NCBI GenBank assembly: GCA_034421995.1
Contig: DAOUJY010000156.1
Span: 1 to 64,000 of the forward strand
Length of the DNA stretch: 64,000 nucleotides
Origin: Bin87 sp034421995
GTDB taxonomy: Bacteria > Chloroflexota > Dehalococcoidia > Lucifugimonadales > UBA3495
Direction: 5' to 3'
Position numbers and translations under genes: made by a program. A model generated the notes under the pieces. It saw only the letters and a list, made by a program, of their open reading frames with translations. It searched no databases and was not told the origin of the DNA. Of this stretch, positions 61,296 through 64,000 are shown piece by piece (position 1 is the first letter of the stretch; each line of letters begins with the position of its first letter).

Positions 61296-62243
61296 TTACC
61301 CAGTTTTCACCAGTTTTTGGAGGGAGCGTATCTCGCGGGGCGGATCGAGATGTTGCCCGGTGTGCGTCCATGAGACCTCGCCCACGTAGATGTTCCCGGC
61401 CGAATCAATGCAGACACCGTGAGGAGCGATGAAGTGGCCTGGCTCCTCGCTCTCCGGACCATCGCCGACCCGGGCCAGACGGCGGCCTTCGGTATCGTAC
61501 ACGCTGACGCGGGGGCCGAGGCCGCTACCCTGGGAGTTGGGGCCGATTGCCGCGCCCAGTTCTCCGATGTACACCAGGTCGGCCTCCTGATCGATGTACA
61601 GGCCGCAGGGGCGGGCCATGTCGATCCACTGGCCGAGGAACCTGCCGTCTGAGTCAAACAGCTGGACCCGGTGGTTCTCCCGGTCGGCCAGGAACACCGT
61701 GCCATTGCGGTCGGTGCCGATATTATGGGCAATGTTGAACTGTCCGGGACCGGTTCCCGATTCGCCCCACGAGAAGAGCAGACGTCCGTCCGGGCTGTAC
61801 TTGTGGATGCGGGCGTTGCCGTAGCCGTCGGACACGTAGAAGTCCCCGTTGCGGGGGTCGATGGCGACGTGGGTGCAGCGGTTGAAAGGATCGCCGGACA
61901 TGAAACCGGCCGGGTGGCCGCTGGTGCCCAGGGTCAGCAGGATGTCGCCTTCCAGGGTACATTTGCGAACGGTGTGGTCGCCGTCGTCGGTCAGGAACAC
62001 GGTTCCGTCGGGCGACATGGTGACGCCGTGGGCGCGGGGAAAGACGCCCTCCCCCCAGGAGGTGATGAAGTTGCCGTCCTTGTCGAAAACTATCATGGGG
62101 TGTTCGCCGCGGTTGAAGGCATAGACGTTGTCGTCAGAGTCGCAACCCACGGCGGCGACCTCCTTGAAAGCGTAGCCGGAAGGAAGCTGCCCCCAGCCTT
62201 CCTGGACTTCATAGGTGAATTGGCCTTCTCCGATAGTAACCAT
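61296..62243 (-). CDS. NHL-repeat beta-propeller protein
   Basis: A 315-residue protein made of five or six NHL repeats, such as GCDSDDNVYAFNRGEHPMIV, MSPDGTVFLTDDGDHTVRKC, IDPRNGDFYVSDGYGNARIH and NGTVFLADRENHRVQLFD. It resembles peptidyl-alpha-hydroxyglycine lyase-like propellers, but lyase activity cannot be claimed. No signal peptide is seen from the ATG at 62243, which has GGAGGG upstream; a longer frame from 62360 is less likely since it runs through the divergent promoter region. Divergent from the methylase gene. Confidence 0.87.
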   Translation of the reverse strand: MVTIGEGQFTYEVQEGWGQLPSGYAFKEVAAVGCDSDDNVYAFNRGEHPMIVFDKDGNFITSWGEGVFPRAHGVTMSPDGTVFLTDDGDHTVRKCTLEGDILLTLGTSGHPAGFMSGDPFNRCTHVAIDPRNGDFYVSDGYGNARIHKYSPDGRLLFSWGESGTGPGQFNIAHNIGTDRNGTVFLADRENHRVQLFDSDGRFLGQWIDMARPCGLYIDQEADLVYIGELGAAIGPNSQGSGLGPRVSVYDTEGRRLARVGDGPESEEPGHFIAPHGVCIDSAGNIYVGEVSWTHTGQHLDPPREIRSLQKLVKTG

Positions 62244-62345
62244 CGTTTTCCCTCCGGTGGTTTCGACGTGGTATGTCGTCGGTGTTCGTGGCAAAGATTG
62301 TAACCCATCTTGTGGGCACTGACTTTCGCCACGCCGGCCCAATGC

Positions 62346-62351
62346 TATAAT
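62346..62351 (+). promoter_or_regulatory. -10 box upstream of methylase gene
   Basis: A perfect TATAAT 68 nt before the ATG at 62419. There is no good -35 at standard spacing. Confidence 0.35.
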
Positions 62352-62418
62352 CGTTGCCACAAGCTAGCCTCATGTTAGGCGTTTAGAGTGTAAGTAGTAA
62401 TCGGCAGGGCGGCGCGCT

Positions 62419-64000
62419 ATGACCACTACGCAATCCCGTAATAGCGAATCAAGCGTTAATGTTGCTCTCGGTAACCTACTGAGGGGAATGTTGCCCAGCT
62501 TCGTAGTCCGCTCGGAGCAGACTCGGATCGTAAGCGGTCACTTGGGCTTGCGTCCCGACATACTGATTACCGCAGTGGGCCGTTCCCCGGTGGTGGTGGA
62601 AGCTGAACACGTTCCCGCATCCGGGGCTGAGGCGGACGCTCGGGCCCGTCTGGGGCGTGACATCACCGGAGAAGCTCGTCCCGTCGAATCTGCCATCGCC
62701 CTGCGTTATCCCGATGACGTAGGAAATGCCTACGACCTTGACACGTTTATGGCCGAAGCCCATCTGTCCTACTGCATCGTTTACGAAAACGGTGGTCGCT
62801 TTCCGCAATCAGGCTGGCTGGAGGGTACAGTGACGGACCTTGCCGACCTGATCCGGCTGGTGTCCGTGCCGCAGAAAGCCGTGGCGGAAGCAGCCGACGA
62901 CCTGCAACAGGGCATAGACTCCGCGGCCAGCGTGTTGAACCAGATGCCCGAAACCAGGCCGGACATCAATCCGGCGATTGCTCGGCGCCTGAATCTGAGT
63001 GACGTCCCGCAGATGCGGCGCATGTCCTGCGCCATCATCGCCAACGCCATGCTGTTTCACGAGCGCCTCGCAAGACAACATGGCATCAAACCGCTGTCTC
63101 AAATCTGCGGGCCGGGCGCCGGGAATCCGCAGTCGGAAATATTGCAAGCGTGGGCGGCGATTCTGGACATCAACTACCTGGACATTTTCAACATTGCGCG
63201 GGACATCGTGGCCGAATTGCCGACCCGAGAGGCGGCCCAGATACTCAACATCATCAGCTTCCACGTCCTCAATATCGCTTCGCGGGGCGTCAACAATGAT
63301 CATGACCTCACTGGCCAGGTGTTCCAGCGGCTGATTGCCGACCGCAAGTATCTGGCAACTTTCTACACTCTGCCCGCGTCTGCTGACCTGTTGGCCCGCC
63401 TGGCCGTGGACAAAATTGACGGAGTAGATTGGAGCGATACGGCGGGGATTGGTCGGTTGAGGATTGCAGACTTCGCCTGCGGCACCGGGGCATTGCTATC
63501 GGCAGTGTATGAGCAGATTGCCGCTCGCCACGAACGCGCCGGCGGCAGAGCCGCCCAACTGCATCCCGCGATGCTGGAGGATGTCATTTACGGCTGCGAC
63601 GTGATGCCGTCCGCAGTTCATATCACCGGCTCAACACTGGCCGGGTTGCAGCCCGAGGTGGGCTTCCGCCACTCCAACTTGCGAACCATGCCCTATGGCC
63701 GGCAGGAAGACGGGGAGGTGCGTATAGGATCGCTTGAGTTGTTGCATCCCGACAGCGGACTTGCCGATGAAATGCCTGATGATAGGTTTGACCTCGTAAT
63801 TATGAACCCACCCTTTACCCGCGCTACTAATCACGAAGGAGCGCACGCCGCCGTCACCAACCCCGCATTCGCTGCATTTGACGCCAGCCGCAACGACCAG
63901 ACGGACATGGGCCGGCGAATTAACGAATTTGGCAGAGGCACCTGCTACCACGGAAACGCCGGCATCGCCTCGGCATTTGCCGCCTTGGCCCACCGCAAAC
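62419..64000 (+). CDS. large N6-adenine DNA methylase (3' end outside window)
   Basis: The frame is open from the ATG at 62419 to the window edge: 527 codons without a stop. The N-terminal part has RPDILITAVGRSPVVVEAEHV (about 47-67), which recalls a PD-(D/E)xK nuclease site without an obvious Lys. A helical region follows, then the AdoMet motif IADFACGTGALLSAVY (about 350-365) and the catalytic NPPF at 461-464, the order of gamma-class N6-adenine methylases. Type IIG or BREX/DISARM-type methylases have this size and layout. Downstream genes, which would settle its system, are not visible. Confidence 0.85.
   Translation, partial: MTTTQSRNSESSVNVALGNLLRGMLPSFVVRSEQTRIVSGHLGLRPDILITAVGRSPVVVEAEHVPASGAEADARARLGRDITGEARPVESAIALRYPDDVGNAYDLDTFMAEAHLSYCIVYENGGRFPQSGWLEGTVTDLADLIRLVSVPQKAVAEAADDLQQGIDSAASVLNQMPETRPDINPAIARRLNLSDVPQMRRMSCAIIANAMLFHERLARQHGIKPLSQICGPGAGNPQSEILQAWAAILDINYLDIFNIARDIVAELPTREAAQILNIISFHVLNIASRGVNNDHDLTGQVFQRLIADRKYLATFYTLPASADLLARLAVDKIDGVDWSDTAGIGRLRIADFACGTGALLSAVYEQIAARHERAGGRAAQLHPAMLEDVIYGCDVMPSAVHITGSTLAGLQPEVGFRHSNLRTMPYGRQEDGEVRIGSLELLHPDSGLADEMPDDRFDLVIMNPPFTRATNHEGAHAAVTNPAFAAFDASRNDQTDMGRRINEFGRGTCYHGNAGIASAFAALAHRK

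Overview
The window looks like a chromosomal segment of a Chloroflexota bacterium, most likely Dehalococcoidia/SAR202-like. The evidence is the high GC content, a giant glycosyltransferase fused to a DUF2298 (Chlor_Arch_YYY) membrane domain, proline/glycine-rich extensions on ribosomal proteins S6 and S18, many GTG/TTG starts, and several lipoprotein oligopeptide-binding paralogs. No rRNA, phage, CRISPR or intact insertion sequence is visible. Two tRNA genes (Pro-UGG, Arg-CCG) are present.

Layout. 0-2.7 kb: a leucine-rich-repeat fragment, membrane proteins, and a LOG-like gene with a truncated copy of its own 5' end upstream. 2.7-8.4 kb: enolase and GAPDH on the plus strand, split by a minus-strand cassette of three overlapping or abutting genes (DUF262 protein, DUF3696-type ATPase, unknown protein) that looks like an uncharacterised conflict module. 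8.4-15.8 kb: GT39-DUF2298 fusion, a secreted FN3-RCC1 protein, and an oxidoreductase. 15.9-21.9 kb (minus): the replication operon rplI-dnaB-dnaD-like-dnaC-like, where the loader carries two complete AAA+ modules, followed by a conserved unknown gene and a UGSC-family gene with an in-frame UGA. 22-29.4 kb: TenA, tRNAs, an FN3-DctP fusion, a decayed DUF/retropepsin remnant, a Cys/Met-metabolism PLP enzyme, a hydantoinase and a PQQ-propeller protein.

29.6-39.4 kb is a peptide-type ABC uptake locus: three tandem paralogous lipoproteins, each with its own near-identical promoter and terminator, then two permeases and a DUF3179 lipoprotein. The first Cys of that protein's CPLC motif is an in-frame UGA. 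Two independent UGA-at-Cys genes, each followed by a plausible stem-loop, argue that this organism uses selenocysteine. At 39.55 kb a secreted-protein gene is interrupted inside its signal peptide by a 56-nt perfect palindrome.

40-64 kb: leucine dehydrogenase, cyclophilin and an MFS permease; the S6-SSB-S18-PPIase cluster; a long run hom-thrC-folE-acyltransferase-GT4-DUF502-PIG-L; a thioredoxin reductase/MBL/Uma2 group; a solitary beta-class DNA methyltransferase; SMP-30, cupin, CoA-binding, ComB and NHL-repeat genes; and the start of a large N6-adenine methylase that runs off the end. Several short palindromic repeat families (28-bp, REP-like, and ~90-bp MITE-like) are scattered between genes, and one lies inside a coding sequence.
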